DNA of 64,000 nucleotides from Phascolarctos cinereus (Eukaryota > Chordata > Mammalia > Diprotodontia > Phascolarctidae). Of the stretch, positions 43,791 to 53,870 are shown piece after piece. The notes below the pieces were generated by a model, which saw only the letters and a list, made by a program, of their open reading frames with translations, made no database searches and was not told the DNA's origin. The DNA lies in NCBI RefSeq assembly GCF_002099425.1, contig NW_018343964.1:16172001-16236000 (forward strand), given 5' to 3'. The number at the start of each line of letters is the position of its first letter. Position 1 is the stretch's first letter. The translations under genes were made by a program, and so were the position numbers.

Positions 43791-44029
43791 TTTAAAAAAC
43801 TGGCATTAGCCATATCAGTACATGGTGTATGTGTCTTTGTGTATGTCTCACCACTAATCCTCAAAGAATAACTGTCTTCATATCCAGGAAGAATAATTAG
43901 AAGGTTCTGCCTCGATCAGCAGCCATAGAAGAAACTTTAAGCATGTTTTGATGTCTACAAGTATGTGTGATTTTTATGACCCGTTGTTAACCCCTATAAT
44001 CCCAACTTAACCAATGATTATCCTTTGTG

Positions 44030-44250
44030 ATTCAAGTAGTACCATAACCTTGATTCATGAATTTTCTAATTGTTTCTACTAATTGCTTGACATTAACTGT
44101 TGTTCCCATTTTTAGTGTTGCTGCAAATACACATTACCTTGTGCGAATCTGATTGCTGTTAAGCTATTAGGCTTTTCTTATACTTAATTGTTATTTACAA
44201 TGTTATCTTTCAGCCTTTCCCCTTGTATTAGTAATTAAATGACATTACTT
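44030..44250. promoter_or_regulatory. Candidate conserved non-coding element (inference)
   Basis: Repeat-free AT-rich block with dense homeodomain and POU-like words: TTTTCTAATTGTTTCTACTA, ATTGCTTGACATTAACTGTT, GCTGCAAATACACATTACC, CTTAATTGTTATTTACAATG and TAGTAATTAAATGACATTAC. Enhancer-like by composition only. Confidence 0.3.
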
Positions 44251-44257
44251 CAGTCGT

Positions 44258-44480
44258 CAAATATTTTGGGAAAGCTATGTGATGCCATGGAAATTGCATT
44301 GGCTCTAGAGTCAGAGCATGCAGGTTCAAATTTAGGCTCTTCCACTTATACCTGGGTAACCTTGGGCAAAACATTATACATCCTTTGATTTCAGTTCCTT
44401 CATCTATAAAATGAAGGGTTGTGTTTGATGACCTTTGAGTTCCCTTCAGCTCTAAAGCTATTATCATAGCTATCACCCTA
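44258..44480 (+). mobile_element. MIR copy, sense
   Basis: GCATTGGCTCTAGAGTCAGA, CTTATACCTGGGTAACCTTG, TCAGTTCCTTCATCTATAAA and TTTGAGTTCCCTTCAGCTCT. Confidence 0.8.
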
Positions 44481-44877
44481 AGGATGATAGCACAAAGTTG
44501 AGCTGTTTCTTGCCTATAGAAACAATTACTTGGGTGAAAGGTCCATCTCTCATTTGGAATGTGGTCAGTCTTGTTTTGTTTGTTTTTGTTTTTGCATTAT
44601 TCTGTTCTGGAGGTGAGAAGACTTCTGTCTCTGGAGGCCATTCTCTCAATCTTGGTTAATTATTAACGAGTAAGGATTGTTGGAAGCACAGCAATGCAAA
44701 TGCTCTCCCTCTCCTCCTTCCCCTGTCAGTTCTTCAGTATGTTTTGTCTTCCTCTATTAGAATGCTTATTGAGAGAGGCCATTGACCCAATTTGTTGTTC
44801 ACTACTAGCCTAATAAATTGATCATTCTCAGAGCATTGTCTTTCAGTTTACCTTAATTTTCAAACGTGGCAAAAGAT

Positions 44878-45135
44878 AAGGGCAACTAGGTGGTACAGTG
44901 ACTAGGTTGCCAGTCCTGGAGTCAGGAAGACCTGAGTTCAAATCTGACCTCAGACACTTACTTGCTATGTAACTCTAGGCAAGTCATTTAACACATTTAC
45001 CTTAGTTTCCTTATCTGTAAAATGAGCTGGAGAAGGAAATGGGAAACCACTCCGGTATCTTTGCCAAGAAAACCCCAAATGGGGTCATAAAGAGTCAGAC
45101 ATGACTGAAACAACTGAACAATAACAACAACAGTT
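44878..45135 (+). mobile_element. MAR1-like SINE, sense, full length
   Basis: GGGCAACTAGGTGGTACAGT, GAAGACCTGAGTTCAAATCT, AAAATGAGCTGGAGAAGGAA, CACTCCGGTATCTTTGCCAA and the BovB/RTE-like end AGAGTCAGACATGACTGAAA, then an AACAAC tail. This is the best MAR1 copy in the window. Confidence 0.92.
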
Positions 45136-45605
45136 AGAATGTAAGCTTCTTGAGAATAGGAATTATCTTGTTTTCTTATTTATGTGTCCCTAGCACTTCA
45201 CACAGTGCCTGGCACATAGTAAGAATTTAATAAATGCTTCATCCATCCATCCATCCATCCACCTATCCATTCATCTGTCTTTGTGTCTAGAATTGTCTGA
45301 CATGTTCTTTAAGACATTTCTCAAAATGACCTTCTCTAGAAAGCCTTTCCAGATGAACTCCATCATATACTGACCACTCCTTATAAACTTCCCCCTTAAA
45401 TACTTTGTAATCAGTCTACATGGTATTATTTTGTGCTTTTTAAGATGCTTCCTTAAAACTTTTTTTCTAATTATTTAATCTATATGTTTTATCTTACTGC
45501 TTACCCCATATAGAGTCTAATCTACTTTAGAGAAGGGATCATATCTTCTAATTCTTTTAGATCCCTCATCAAATTTGACCCTTTATCAAAATACCTAGTA
45601 CTGCG
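45136..45605 (+). mobile_element. L2 3' regions, sense (two pieces) around (ATCC)n
   Basis: 45136-45236 is an L2 terminus (AGAATGTAAGCTTCTTGAGA, ACAGTGCCTGGCACATAGTA, AATTTAATAAATGCTTC). An (ATCC)n tract at 45237-45280 continues from the L2 end. 45290-45605 is another L2 3' UTR (GAAAGCCTTTCCAGATGAAC, TTTAGAGAAGGGATCATATC). Confidence 0.82.
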
Positions 45606-45609
45606 CTTT

Positions 45610-45880
45610 GTCAATTATCTATATTTTTATCATCATCATAAGAACTATCATTTTCATAGCCTTTTACAGTTTGCAAAGCACTTCATAAATGCTCTATATA
45701 ATCCTTTAAGGTTCATGAAGTCATCTGTTCATTTTAAGAACAACTATGAAACATGTGCGGTATGTAAATGTAACCCCCATTTTATGGACTCTTATTTTAC
45801 AGAAGAGGAAATTAAAGCTCAGAGAGGTTGAATCACTTGCCCAGGATCACACAGCTAGTAGTTTTCAGAGCAGAGAATCT
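45610..45880 (-). mobile_element. MIR copy, antisense
   Basis: TTACAGTTTGCAAAGCACTT, ATTTTACAGAAGAGGAAATT and CACTTGCCCAGGATCACACA. Confidence 0.85.
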
Positions 45881-46489
45881 TTTACTACAGCAGACTCCCT
45901 CTCCCTTCGGTCCCTGTTTGGTAACTAATTTTAGACTCCACATTCTAGACTCATAGGCTTGGCTGAGGAAGTCATGTAGTGCACCCTCCTCCCTTTCACC
46001 GGGCACAAATGCATCTAAGCCATCCTAGAATTATAACAGCTTCTGCCTTTATATGGAGTTATTCTGTAAATGGCCTGCAGAGTCACTGTCTCCTAAAGGC
46101 ACTGCTGACTCTCTCCAAGAAAACGCAATGACTTCGATCTTGGAAGGCATCCTGCTGTCACAGCATCCCCAAATGGCAACTCACTTGAGACTTAGTCTTT
46201 TAATCAGTAGGCAGTTTGCAGGTATAACCACTAAGTATGTAATGACAATGGGTATATACAAGACATTTACTGTACAGTCAATGGTGCAATAATTCATATT
46301 CCTGGAGACTTGGGGTTGTTATTACTCAGGTCCAAGAAACTGACATAATAGCTGTCTCAAAGCTGTACTTTCAGTACTCTCCTATTTCTCTGCAATACAT
46401 TCTGGACATCTTCTTCCTTTCCCTCCCTCCGTCCCAGAGAGTAGCCCTAGACCCACCCTAGAGGCTGTTAGCTGGCCCTGTGCTCTAGC

Positions 46490-46680
46490 TGCAGACTCTG
46501 GTTCAGTTTTTCATTAGCTGTTGTGGAAGACAACTAGTCCTGCTGGATTGTGTTAAAGCAATCTGTAGGGCATTTTAATTCCCTTCCAAATGGCTTGGAT
46601 TAATCTGGAGCATTCCTTATTGTTTGGTCTCAGATGAAACAACAGACCATGCAATGAAAGGGCAGAAGAAAAAAAGAAAA
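46490..46680. promoter_or_regulatory. Candidate conserved non-coding element (inference)
   Basis: Repeat-free block: CATTAGCTGTTGTGGAAGAC, GGCATTTTAATTCCC, GGCTTGGATTAATCTGGAGC (GGATTA, OTX-like), AGCATTCCTTATTGTTTGG (TEAD-like CATTCC, SOX-like ATTGTT) and CAACAGACCATGCAATG. Composition only. Confidence 0.3.
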
Positions 46681-46689
46681 TTAAACAAT

Positions 46690-46729
46690 AATGATGACTA
46701 TTTATAGGTCACTTTAAGATTCACAGAGG

Positions 46730-46771
<42 letters not shown>

Positions 46772-47150
46772 TATGTATATATGTGTATATATATGTATGT
46801 ATGTATATATATGTATATATATACATATATATGTATATATGTATGTATATATGTGTATATATGGTAGATAAGCATATATAAGTATGGTATCTATGTTTAT
46901 ATGCGTGTATGCTTGCACACACCTATAACCCAATGAGCCTCACAACACTGTGAGGTAGCTATTGTTTTTTTCTATTTTACAGAAAAGGAAACTGAAGCTC
47001 AAAGAGAGATTGTGTGACTTACCCCTGGTGCCACAAGGAATATTAAAAGTTAGATTCTGCCTCAGGAATCTGCCTTGCTTCCAAGTCCAATAGTTTTCCC
47101 ATGGCAAAATGTTGCCTCTGAAGTTCCAACTGGCTGTCACGTACTATTCA
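46690..47150 (-). mobile_element. MIR copy, antisense, with internal TA microsatellite
   Basis: The left part has GGTCACTTTAAGATTCACAG. After the TA tract (46731-46870) come GAGCCTCACAACACTGTGAG, TATTTTACAGAAAAGGAAAC and TGACTTACCCCTGGTGCCAC. As at 4108, the expansion lies at the MIR CATATATTA site. Confidence 0.85.
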
Positions 47151-47290
47151 ATCAAATAAGTCAGCAAATGTCTTAAAGAACTATCATATGTAGAGAACTA
47201 TGCTGGATGCTGGAGGAGATACAAAGTTTAGATAAAATATAATCCCGATATTATGGGACTTATAATCTAGTTGGGGAATACAACGCATAT
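47151..47290 (-). mobile_element. L2 3' end, antisense
   Basis: AATAAGTCAGCAAATGTCTT, GAGAACTATGCTGGATGCTG and GGACTTATAATCTAGTTGGG. Confidence 0.6.
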
Positions 47291-47456
47291 TAACTCCAAA
47301 ACTTCAAGGGATCTTATATCTTACCAATGTCAATAATCCTTCCAAAGATGGAAACCCATTCATTTCTATTCACCCTGTGTTACTCTTGTCCATAACTTCT
47401 CCAAGGTTTGCCACAGAGTAAGGCCCTATTCAGCGTATCATCTTTATTGTGTACTC

Positions 47457-47595
47457 TTTTTTTTTTTAATAAGGCAGTCGGGGTTAAGGGACTTGCCTAG
47501 GGACACAAAGCTAGTCAGTGTCTGAGACCAGATTTGAACTCAGGTCCTTCTGATTTCAGGGCTGGTGCTCTACCCACTGTACCACTAGGTGCCCC
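47457..47595 (-). mobile_element. Type A marsupial SINE, antisense, perfect 12-bp target duplication
   Basis: T-rich start, GGGGTTAAGGGACTTGCCTA, CTCAGGTCCTTCTGATTTCA and ACCACTAGGTGCCCC. TATTGTGTACTC occurs at 47445-47456 and 47596-47607. Confidence 0.94.
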
Positions 47596-47717
47596 TATTG
47601 TGTACTCCTGACATTTTGCATATGCTAGTGCGGTACAACATTGTCTGTCTGCTATCTTACCACAAAACTGGTCCATCATTCCCCCCACTACCACCACACA
47701 TTTCTTTGATGACTTCC

Positions 47718-47975
47718 ATTAATGCACAAGCATTATTAAGCACCTACTAAGTGCTTGTGACTTTGCTAGGTGTTGTACATACAAAGACAAAATTGAAAGA
47801 GCCCTTGCCTCCAAGGAGCTTATTTTCTATCTGAGGAAGCAATATGTGAATGTTTCCCCACTGAAATATAAATTTCTGTAGGGCAGGGACTGTCTTAATT
47901 TCTTGTATTTGTAATCCCAGTGCTTAGCACAGTGCCAGGAGCACAGTAAGCACTTATTAAATGCTCTGTCATCTA
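47718..47975. repeat. Second hairpin of inverted L2 3' ends
   Basis: 47718-47840 is antisense L2 (GCATTATTAAGCACCTACTA, GAGCCCTTGCCTCCAAGGAG). 47855-47975 is sense L2 (TTCTGTAGGGCAGGGACTGT, CAGTGCTTAGCACAGTGCCA, AAGCACTTATTAAATGCTCT). Same face-to-face layout and size as 37025-37310, but the spacer sequence differs. Confidence 0.82.
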
Positions 47976-48049
47976 TTGAGCTATCTATTGAATTATCGAT
48001 CTACCTATCATGTATCCTTCCCATCCTTCCAGTTTTTTTTTTAATATCT

Positions 48050-48450
48050 ACTTTATACCCCATTCACATGCTCTGAAATTCAGTGATATTGCCTTTCTTG
48101 CTGTTTTTCTCACAAGATTCTCCATCTCCTGACTGTGCATTTCCACTGGCTGTCCCCCATATCTGGAGCTCTCTCCTGCTTCATCCCTACCTCCTGGTAT
48201 GCCTGGCTTCCTTCACTTCCTAGTTTTAATCTCAGCTTCTACAACCTTTCCTAATCACCCTTAATGCTTAATAGTGAATTCCTTCTACTGATAATTTCTA
48301 ATTTATCCCATATATGTTTTATTTGTACATAGCTGCACAAATTAGATTGTGATATCCTTAAGAATGGGGAATGGTTTTTGTCTTTTTTTTTTGTATCCCA
48401 ACATTTAACACAGTACTTGGCACATAGGAGCTCTTAGTAATGCTTATTGA
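48050..48450 (+). mobile_element. L2 LINE 3' end, sense
   Basis: CTGGAGCTCTCTCCTGCTTC, CTTCACTTCCTAGTTTTAAT, CAACCTTTCCTAATCACCCT, ACATTTAACACAGTACTTGG and ATTGATTGAC at the terminus, where (TATC)n begins. Confidence 0.85.
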
Positions 48451-48454
48451 TTGA

Positions 48455-48508
<54 letters not shown>

Positions 48509-48560
48509 GTTTGTCTGGCTGACTGGCTATCTTCATCATCATCATCATCATCTATCATCA
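48450..48560. repeat. (TATC)n and (ATC)n microsatellite
   Basis: About 60 bases of TATC after the L2 terminus, then a GACTGGCTATC break and a run of ATC. Confidence 0.96.
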
Positions 48561-48591
48561 TAAGCAACATAATCTATCTACTTATCTAAAT

Positions 48592-48692
48592 AAGGAAAGA
48601 GAAAGAAAGGGAGAAAGGAAGGAAGAAAGAAAGAAAGGGAGGAAGAAAGGAAGGAAGGAAGAAAAAAGGAAGGAAGAAAAAAAAGAAAGAAA

Positions 48693-48748
<56 letters not shown>

Positions 48749-48810
48749 AGGAAGGAAGGAAGGAAGGAAGGAAGGAAGGAAAGAAAGAAAGAAAGAAAGA
48801 AAGAAAGAAA

Positions 48811-48866
<56 letters not shown>

Positions 48867-48878
48867 AGGAAAGAAAAA
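48592..48878 (+). repeat. 287-nt uninterrupted purine tract, (GAAA)n/(GGAA)n
   Basis: No pyrimidine occurs on the plus strand from 48592 to 48878. Units are GAAA and GGAA, with GAAA runs on both sides of a GGAA block near 48748-48780. Mirror symmetry of this kind is compatible with intramolecular triplex DNA (inference). Confidence 0.95.
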
Positions 48879-48904
48879 CTTGGAAATGAACCCCTAGCTT
48901 CTAA

Positions 48905-49735
48905 CTAGTTTCTAGCTGCTAGGGGAATCAGAAAATCCCTTATGTGGGAGTTGGTGGAGAAGCTGTTTTTTAGGAAGATGGGTTTTCTAAGAGGTAGAGA
49001 TGAGGAGGGAATGCATTCCAAGGCATAGAGGACAGCAGGTGTTGCATGGAGGCAAAGTTGTATCTGAAGAAAGGCAAGTAGACACATCAATGTGGCTGTT
49101 GATATACTTCTCTTATTTCCATGAAGCTTCTTGGTTGTAATGTATAAATCAATGAGCAGTAAGCACAATAGTATCTTAAATTCCTTACTGCTTTCAGTCA
49201 GTTGTGTAAAGGTGAAGATGTGGACTGCTTTGCAATATTGCAGGCACAAGTACATCTAAATATGACATAAAATGATACACAGTGAGTGAGTAGGGAGATA
49301 CAAGCAAAGTACTATGTCTAAGACTCTAAGGAAAGAAATGTTATTATCAGCAGGTGGAGGTGGTGATCAGGGAAGGCCTAAGGGGGGAGGAGATCATTGA
49401 GGAATACTTAAAAGGATGAATGGGATTCATCAGGGCAGGGGCTGTAGATTAGCTGGGGGAGCATTCTAACTCTAGGACATGACATGAAGGCAAAAAAAAA
49501 GTACAGGATATGCACAGGGGATGGCAGGCATTTAAGTTCAACTTGATTCAAGCATATATGTATGAAGAGGAGTAGTGTGATATAAAGCTGGAAAGGTAAG
49601 GGTTGGGGGGGGGATAGATTATAAAGGACTTTGAATGCCAGGTTAAAGTATTTCAATTTCATTGAGTAGAAAATAGGTAGCCATTGAAGGGCAAAAGAGG
49701 TTGGTGACCAAATTTACATACAAAAAAGTATTAAT
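48905..49735 (-). mobile_element. L2 LINE 3' UTR, antisense
   Basis: Reverse-complement L2 words: GGTAGAGATGAGGAGGGAAT, GCATTCCAAGGCATAGAGGA, AAGGACTTTGAATGCCAGGT and GGTAGCCATTGAAGGGCAAA. Part of the interior (about 49090-49300) is not clearly L2. Confidence 0.75.
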
Positions 49736-50109
49736 TAGTCTCTAAACTCTGTAAATGATGAATTGGTAGTGGCAGAAGGTGGAGGTGGAAAGCCCTTTTA
49801 TAACTGGCTCTTTCATTCATCCAGGTAGATGGTAAAGATGGCCCACACGTGGATTGTGGAAGTAGGAATAAAGATGACACACAGGGATGGGAGAGAGAAT
49901 ACCTTGAGTCAATGGCTCCACTCTTAAATGGACACCTTCCACCCTTGCCCCTCTGGCTTTGGTACAGTCTTACCACATTTTGGAAGAGATGTGATTTTGA
50001 TGGGCAAACCATTTTCTGCAGTGTGATATCCTTTGAGGATGCTGTGAGATCTCCTCCAACTTGCTACTCACAGACCCTTTCTGGTAGCAGGGGTTATATT
50101 TTCTGAAAG
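49736..50109. other. Unclassified sequence
   Basis: No recognised repeat. Overlapping frames on both strands at 49731-50106 show no domain. Confidence 0.4.
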
Positions 50110-50235
50110 GAATCTATTGTTTTTAGTTTAAGGGATAGATATTGAGCCTGTGATTTCTATGGTATGGGGAACTCTCAGGTGAGGAAATCCACTCTATTGA
50201 TGTAGGCTGTCACCTCTTCTGCAGCTAACAGTCTT
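50110..50235 (-). mobile_element. Unassigned SINE-like repeat
   Basis: CTGTGATTTCTATGGTATGG, GGAACTCTCAGGTGAGGAAA and TAGGCTGTCACCTCTTCTGC match the family at 6768, 17612 and 41140. MIR-like sequence follows after the hAT element at 50238. Confidence 0.55.
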
Positions 50236-50237
50236 AA

Positions 50238-50440
50238 AACAGGGGTTCTTAATGTTTTTGTGTGGCATAGACCTTCTTTGACAGTCTGGTGAATGAACCA
50301 CTGTGAACCACTTTTCTGAATAATATTTATAAATTCATAAAATAAAATACATAGGGCTACAAAAGAAACCAATGATGTTCAAATATAGTTAAAATATTAA
50401 ACAAAAAAGTTTATGGACCCCAGGCTAAGAATCCTTCATT
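50238..50440 (+). mobile_element. Small hAT-type DNA transposon
   Basis: CAGGGGTTCTTAATGTTTTT at the left end and CCCCAGGCTAAGAATCCTTC at the right, roughly inverted. Interior: TTTGACAGTCTGGTGAATGA, AAATTCATAAAATAAAATAC, AAAGAAACCAATGATGTTCA. Same family as 31236 and 35983. Confidence 0.8.
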
Positions 50441-50565
50441 TTAGAGATTTGCTTAGAGCATTAAGAATTTCAGTTATTTGCCCAGTGTCACACAGCCTGT
50501 TTGTGTCAGAGGCCTGAATTAAAGCTCCATCTTCCTGGCTTTGAGATCTGTATTCACTGTTCCAT
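50440..50565 (-). mobile_element. MIR fragment, antisense
   Basis: TTATTTGCCCAGTGTCACAC and CTTCCTGGCTTTGAGATCTG. It probably continues the unit interrupted by the hAT element. Confidence 0.7.
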
Positions 50566-51189
50566 GTTGCCTTTTATGTTTTTAGGGATATTATATATTT
50601 TTCCATGTCTCTTAGCTGTATTATGTACCTTTTTCTCTCTATACATTTGGGCAAAATACCTTTCATTTCTCCTCCAAGCCAAAACACGAACAAAGTTGAA
50701 CTCTGTGAGATATTCTCCTCCTCCTTTCAGGACTTGATGTCCTGCCAAGCCTGATGAGGCCACTCCACAGGTAATCCTATGATGCTATGCACCCTTGGCC
50801 CAATGCCTTCCCTTAGATGAACATGTGAAAGCTTACCCAGCTCCAAGGGAAGGCCCTATTCTTCAAGGCAATACTCCTCACAGGTTGATGTAGTCCTAAA
50901 CCTTGAGTCACAGCCAGCTAGTTCCAGTGCTGAAGGAAAGAGGCTAGCTGTTTAAAAATGACCTCACCCATGGGGGCTGCCAAGTGGAGACATTAGACAT
51001 CATTGCTGGCAGGCAAACAAAGTAGACAAAGGGCAGAAGTAAACTTCTGAAGAATGGTCTAACCAAGAACAGACCTGCCTCTCATTGTGTGTGGGTCTAT
51101 GAATCAGAACTGAGGAAGAGCCAGGATTAGATTCTCCAAGGGCTGGAGCTTCATTTTGAGTCAACTTTGGGAAGTGAAAGACTGCATGG
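50566..51189. other. Unclassified sequence
   Basis: No recognised repeat or exon. Confidence 0.4.
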
Positions 51190-51584
51190 GATCATGAAAT
51201 TGGAGTGTTGAAAGGGACTTTGGTGGCTATCTCACATGCCCAGAATGCACTTTCTCCTTAGCTTGGCTCATACAGCCTCTCTATTCTTCTAAGATACAGT
51301 CCAAGCAGCATCTTCTCTGTGACACCTTTCCCAGTCCTACCAACCTTTAGCACCCTCCTTCCCAAACCACCTTGCATTTAACTACTTTGTACATATTTGT
51401 ATTGATTCACTTTACATTTATTTGGTATATTCTCTCTTGTCCTCTCTCTCTCTCTCTCCCTCTCTCTCCCTCCCTCTCTCTCCCTCCCTCTCTCTCTCTC
51501 TCTTCTCTCTCTCTGTCTCTCTCTGTCTCTGTCTCTCTCTCTCTCTCTCCCTCTCTCTCCCTCCCTCTCTCTCCCTCCCTCCCT

Positions 51585-51667
<83 letters not shown>

Positions 51668-51855
51668 ATCTATCTATGGACAGGGTGTATACTTCTGTAT
51701 GCCTTTGCTTCCTCCATTTGGAATGTAAACTCCAGGTGAGTAGGGATTGTTTTATTCTTTGTTTCTGTGTCCTCAGCAGCTTGCACACTGGGGTTGTCTG
51801 GGACTCAGCAGGTGCTTAATAAATGCTTGTTGATTGATTGATCTACCCCAACTCC
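51190..51855 (+). mobile_element. L2 LINE 3' end, sense, split by a large (TC)n tract
   Basis: Left of the tract: CAGTCCAAGCAGCATCTTCT, CACCTTGCATTTAACTACTT. Right of it: TTTGGAATGTAAACTCCAGG, TGAGTAGGGATTGTTTTATT, GGTGCTTAATAAATGCTTGT and TGATTGATTGATC at the terminus. Order and strand are continuous. Confidence 0.85.
51436..51672. repeat. (TC)n/(CTCC)n tract of about 235 bases
   Basis: Almost pure pyrimidine on the plus strand with sparse TCTG units. Frames here encode Ser-Leu-Pro or Arg-Glu repeats only. Confidence 0.97.
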
Positions 51856-52265
51856 TACAAAAAGGGAATCCCTACATAGTTATTTGATCCCACATTTCCA
51901 AAATGCTGCGCCTCAAGACAGATTTCATGTGTTCTCTCTGTTAATTACTAATGAAGAATCACGTTTAATAAGGAGACAAAGAAAGCAACTGGAAGAAACA
52001 ATCATACTAGAAAATGTTTGTTTTTCAATGTCATGGGGTATTATAAAAAGTCATTTTAAAAAAGTAGATGTCATAGTGAAGGAAGACAAATAAATGGCGT
52101 TTACGTATTGCAAAATGACAGCTATTAAATGAAAGGATAAAATGGGGTTTGCATAATGGCAATAAGGAAGAGAGAAAAGAGGTATTTTACTTTTAATGTT
52201 TATAGTCTATGATAAGCAGTGCTTTACTGAGTACTCACACGATGCCTACCAACATAATGTCTCTT
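51856..52265. other. Unclassified A-rich sequence
   Basis: No repeat recognised. The 69-codon frame at 51884-52093 has no domain. Confidence 0.4.
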
Positions 52266-52269
52266 GTAT

Positions 52270-52470
52270 AGAGGATGGTATGGTACAGTGGAAAAAGCCT
52301 TGCTCCGGAGTCTGAGGACCTGGGTTCATATATCACCTCTGACACTATCTATGTGAGTTTGAGTTAGTCATTTAACTTCCCTTGGCCTGTTTCCTAATTG
52401 GTAAACTGAAAGGGGAAGGTACCACTAGATGGTCTCTGAGGTCCCTTGAACCATTAGATCCATGATTCCT
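52270..52470 (+). mobile_element. MIR copy, sense
   Basis: TGGTATGGTACAGTGGAAAA, GTCTGAGGACCTGGGTTCAT, TGGTAAACTGAAAGGGGAAG and TGGTCTCTGAGGTCCCTTGA. Confidence 0.82.
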
Positions 52471-52654
52471 TCACTCAAGAACCTTCTAATTAGTTGAGGA
52501 AAGAAGATTAATGCATGTAAAACAATTTGGAGAGCAAAAGTGTGTGGTACCTATAGTGCATGGGGTCTAGAGAAGGCCCAGATAGTATGGTGTGGAAGAA
52601 GAACTGAATAATACATTTAGAGCCTGAGAGAAGGGACCTGAAATATCATCATCA

Positions 52655-52912
52655 AAGCTAAGTGGCATGGTAGATAGAGTGCTGTGCCTGGAGTCAGGAA
52701 GACCTGGGTTCAAATCCAGTCTCAGACACTTACTAGCTGTGTGACTCTGGGCAAGTCATTTTACCCTGTTTGCTTCCATTTCCTCATTTGTAAAATGAGC
52801 TGGAGAAGGAAATGGTGAACCATTCCAAAATCTTTACCAAGAAAACCCCAAATGAGGTCATGAAGAGTCAGACATGTCTGAAAAATGACTCAACAATGAC
52901 AAAAAAAAATCT
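52655..52912 (+). mobile_element. MAR1-like SINE, sense, full length
   Basis: AAGTGGCATGGTAGATAGAG, CCTGGAGTCAGGAAGACCTG, AAAATGAGCTGGAGAAGGAA, ACCCCAAATGAGGTCATGAA and GAGTCAGACATGTCTGAAAA, then CAACAATGACAAAAA. Confidence 0.92.
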
Positions 52913-52914
52913 CT

Positions 52915-53060
52915 TGTATTACATTTGGGGAAACTGAGCTGAGAAGAGGTCAAATGCCATACCCATCATCATACAGCTAACAGGTGTCTGAGTTGGAATT
53001 TGAACTCAGTCTTCCTGACCTGAGGCTCAGTACCCTATCCATTCTACTACAATGAAGAAT
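52915..53060 (-). mobile_element. MIR fragment, antisense
   Basis: GGGGAAACTGAGCTGAGAAG, CATCATACAGCTAACAGGTG and GAATTTGAACTCAGTCTTCC. Confidence 0.75.
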
Positions 53061-53454
53061 GTACAGGGTATATTGTAGGTAAGGTCACCTTTTCAAAATC
53101 AATAGAGTCATTAACTTGAGCTATAAATATTAAGTATTCATTGAACTCTTCTGTCCAATAAAAGACGTTTTTGCCTTGTAAAGCAACATTCTTAAAACCT
53201 CAATGTCCACAGATAGCCTCAACTATAGTCATTGATTTGTCAATAATAACACTAGCCAGAGGTAACTTGCTATTATCAATACTTTAAGACCTCTTTCAAA
53301 GTGCTTTGAATAACCCTGGATTTTCCTCAGCACTTAGGCAAAGCCTACCTGATCATGAACAGCCAAAAACATAGGTCTCCATGTGTGGGTCACAATACGC
53401 ATCCGAGACATACATTGGCTTCTGTACTGCCCTTGACCCTCAAAGGGGCACAGC
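53061..53454. other. Unclassified sequence
   Basis: No recognised repeat or exon. Confidence 0.4.
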
Positions 53455-53625
53455 AGGGAAATGGACGGCTCTGTGCTCTGAACCCTGGGTTCATATCCTG
53501 GCTATACTACTTATTATCAGTATAACCTTTGGAAAGATTCCTTGCTTCTGTCTCAGCTTTTTGAGGCAAATGGACTAGATGACTTCTAAGGGCCCTTTCA
53601 TCTCCAAATCCATGATCCTTTTATA
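53455..53625 (+). mobile_element. MIR copy, sense
   Basis: GAACCCTGGGTTCATATCCT, TGTCTCAGCTTTTTGAGGCA and GACTTCTAAGGGCCCTTTCA. Confidence 0.65.
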
Positions 53626-53679
53626 ATGCCTCCCCCTTTTCACCCTCCTTCCTAGACCCTTCCACCTTAAGATGGGTCC

Positions 53680-53870
53680 AGTCAATCAATCAATAAATGA
53701 ACACTCAACTGAGTGTGTTAGAAACTCACGGTATACTAGGCCCAGTACTAAACACTAAGGAAGCAAAGACAAAGCATGAAACAGTCCCTGCACCCAAGGA
53801 ACTTACATTTTATAGACTTGTAGAGCTGCCTGGGCATTGAGAAGTTAAATGACTTTCCCAATAGTCAGAT
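53680..53870 (-). mobile_element. L2 3' end, antisense
   Basis: CAATCAATCAATAAATGAAC, TATACTAGGCCCAGTACTAA, ACAGTCCCTGCACCCAAGGA and ACTTACATTTTATAGAC. Confidence 0.78.

Noticed and set aside
48592-48878. Possible CRISPR-like or coding repeat
   Set aside because: Simple purine microsatellite; no spacer-repeat structure, and the setting is a mammalian genome.
51372-51739. Two overlapping plus-strand frames of more than 100 codons
   Set aside because: They are (TC)n read in two frames inside an L2 copy.
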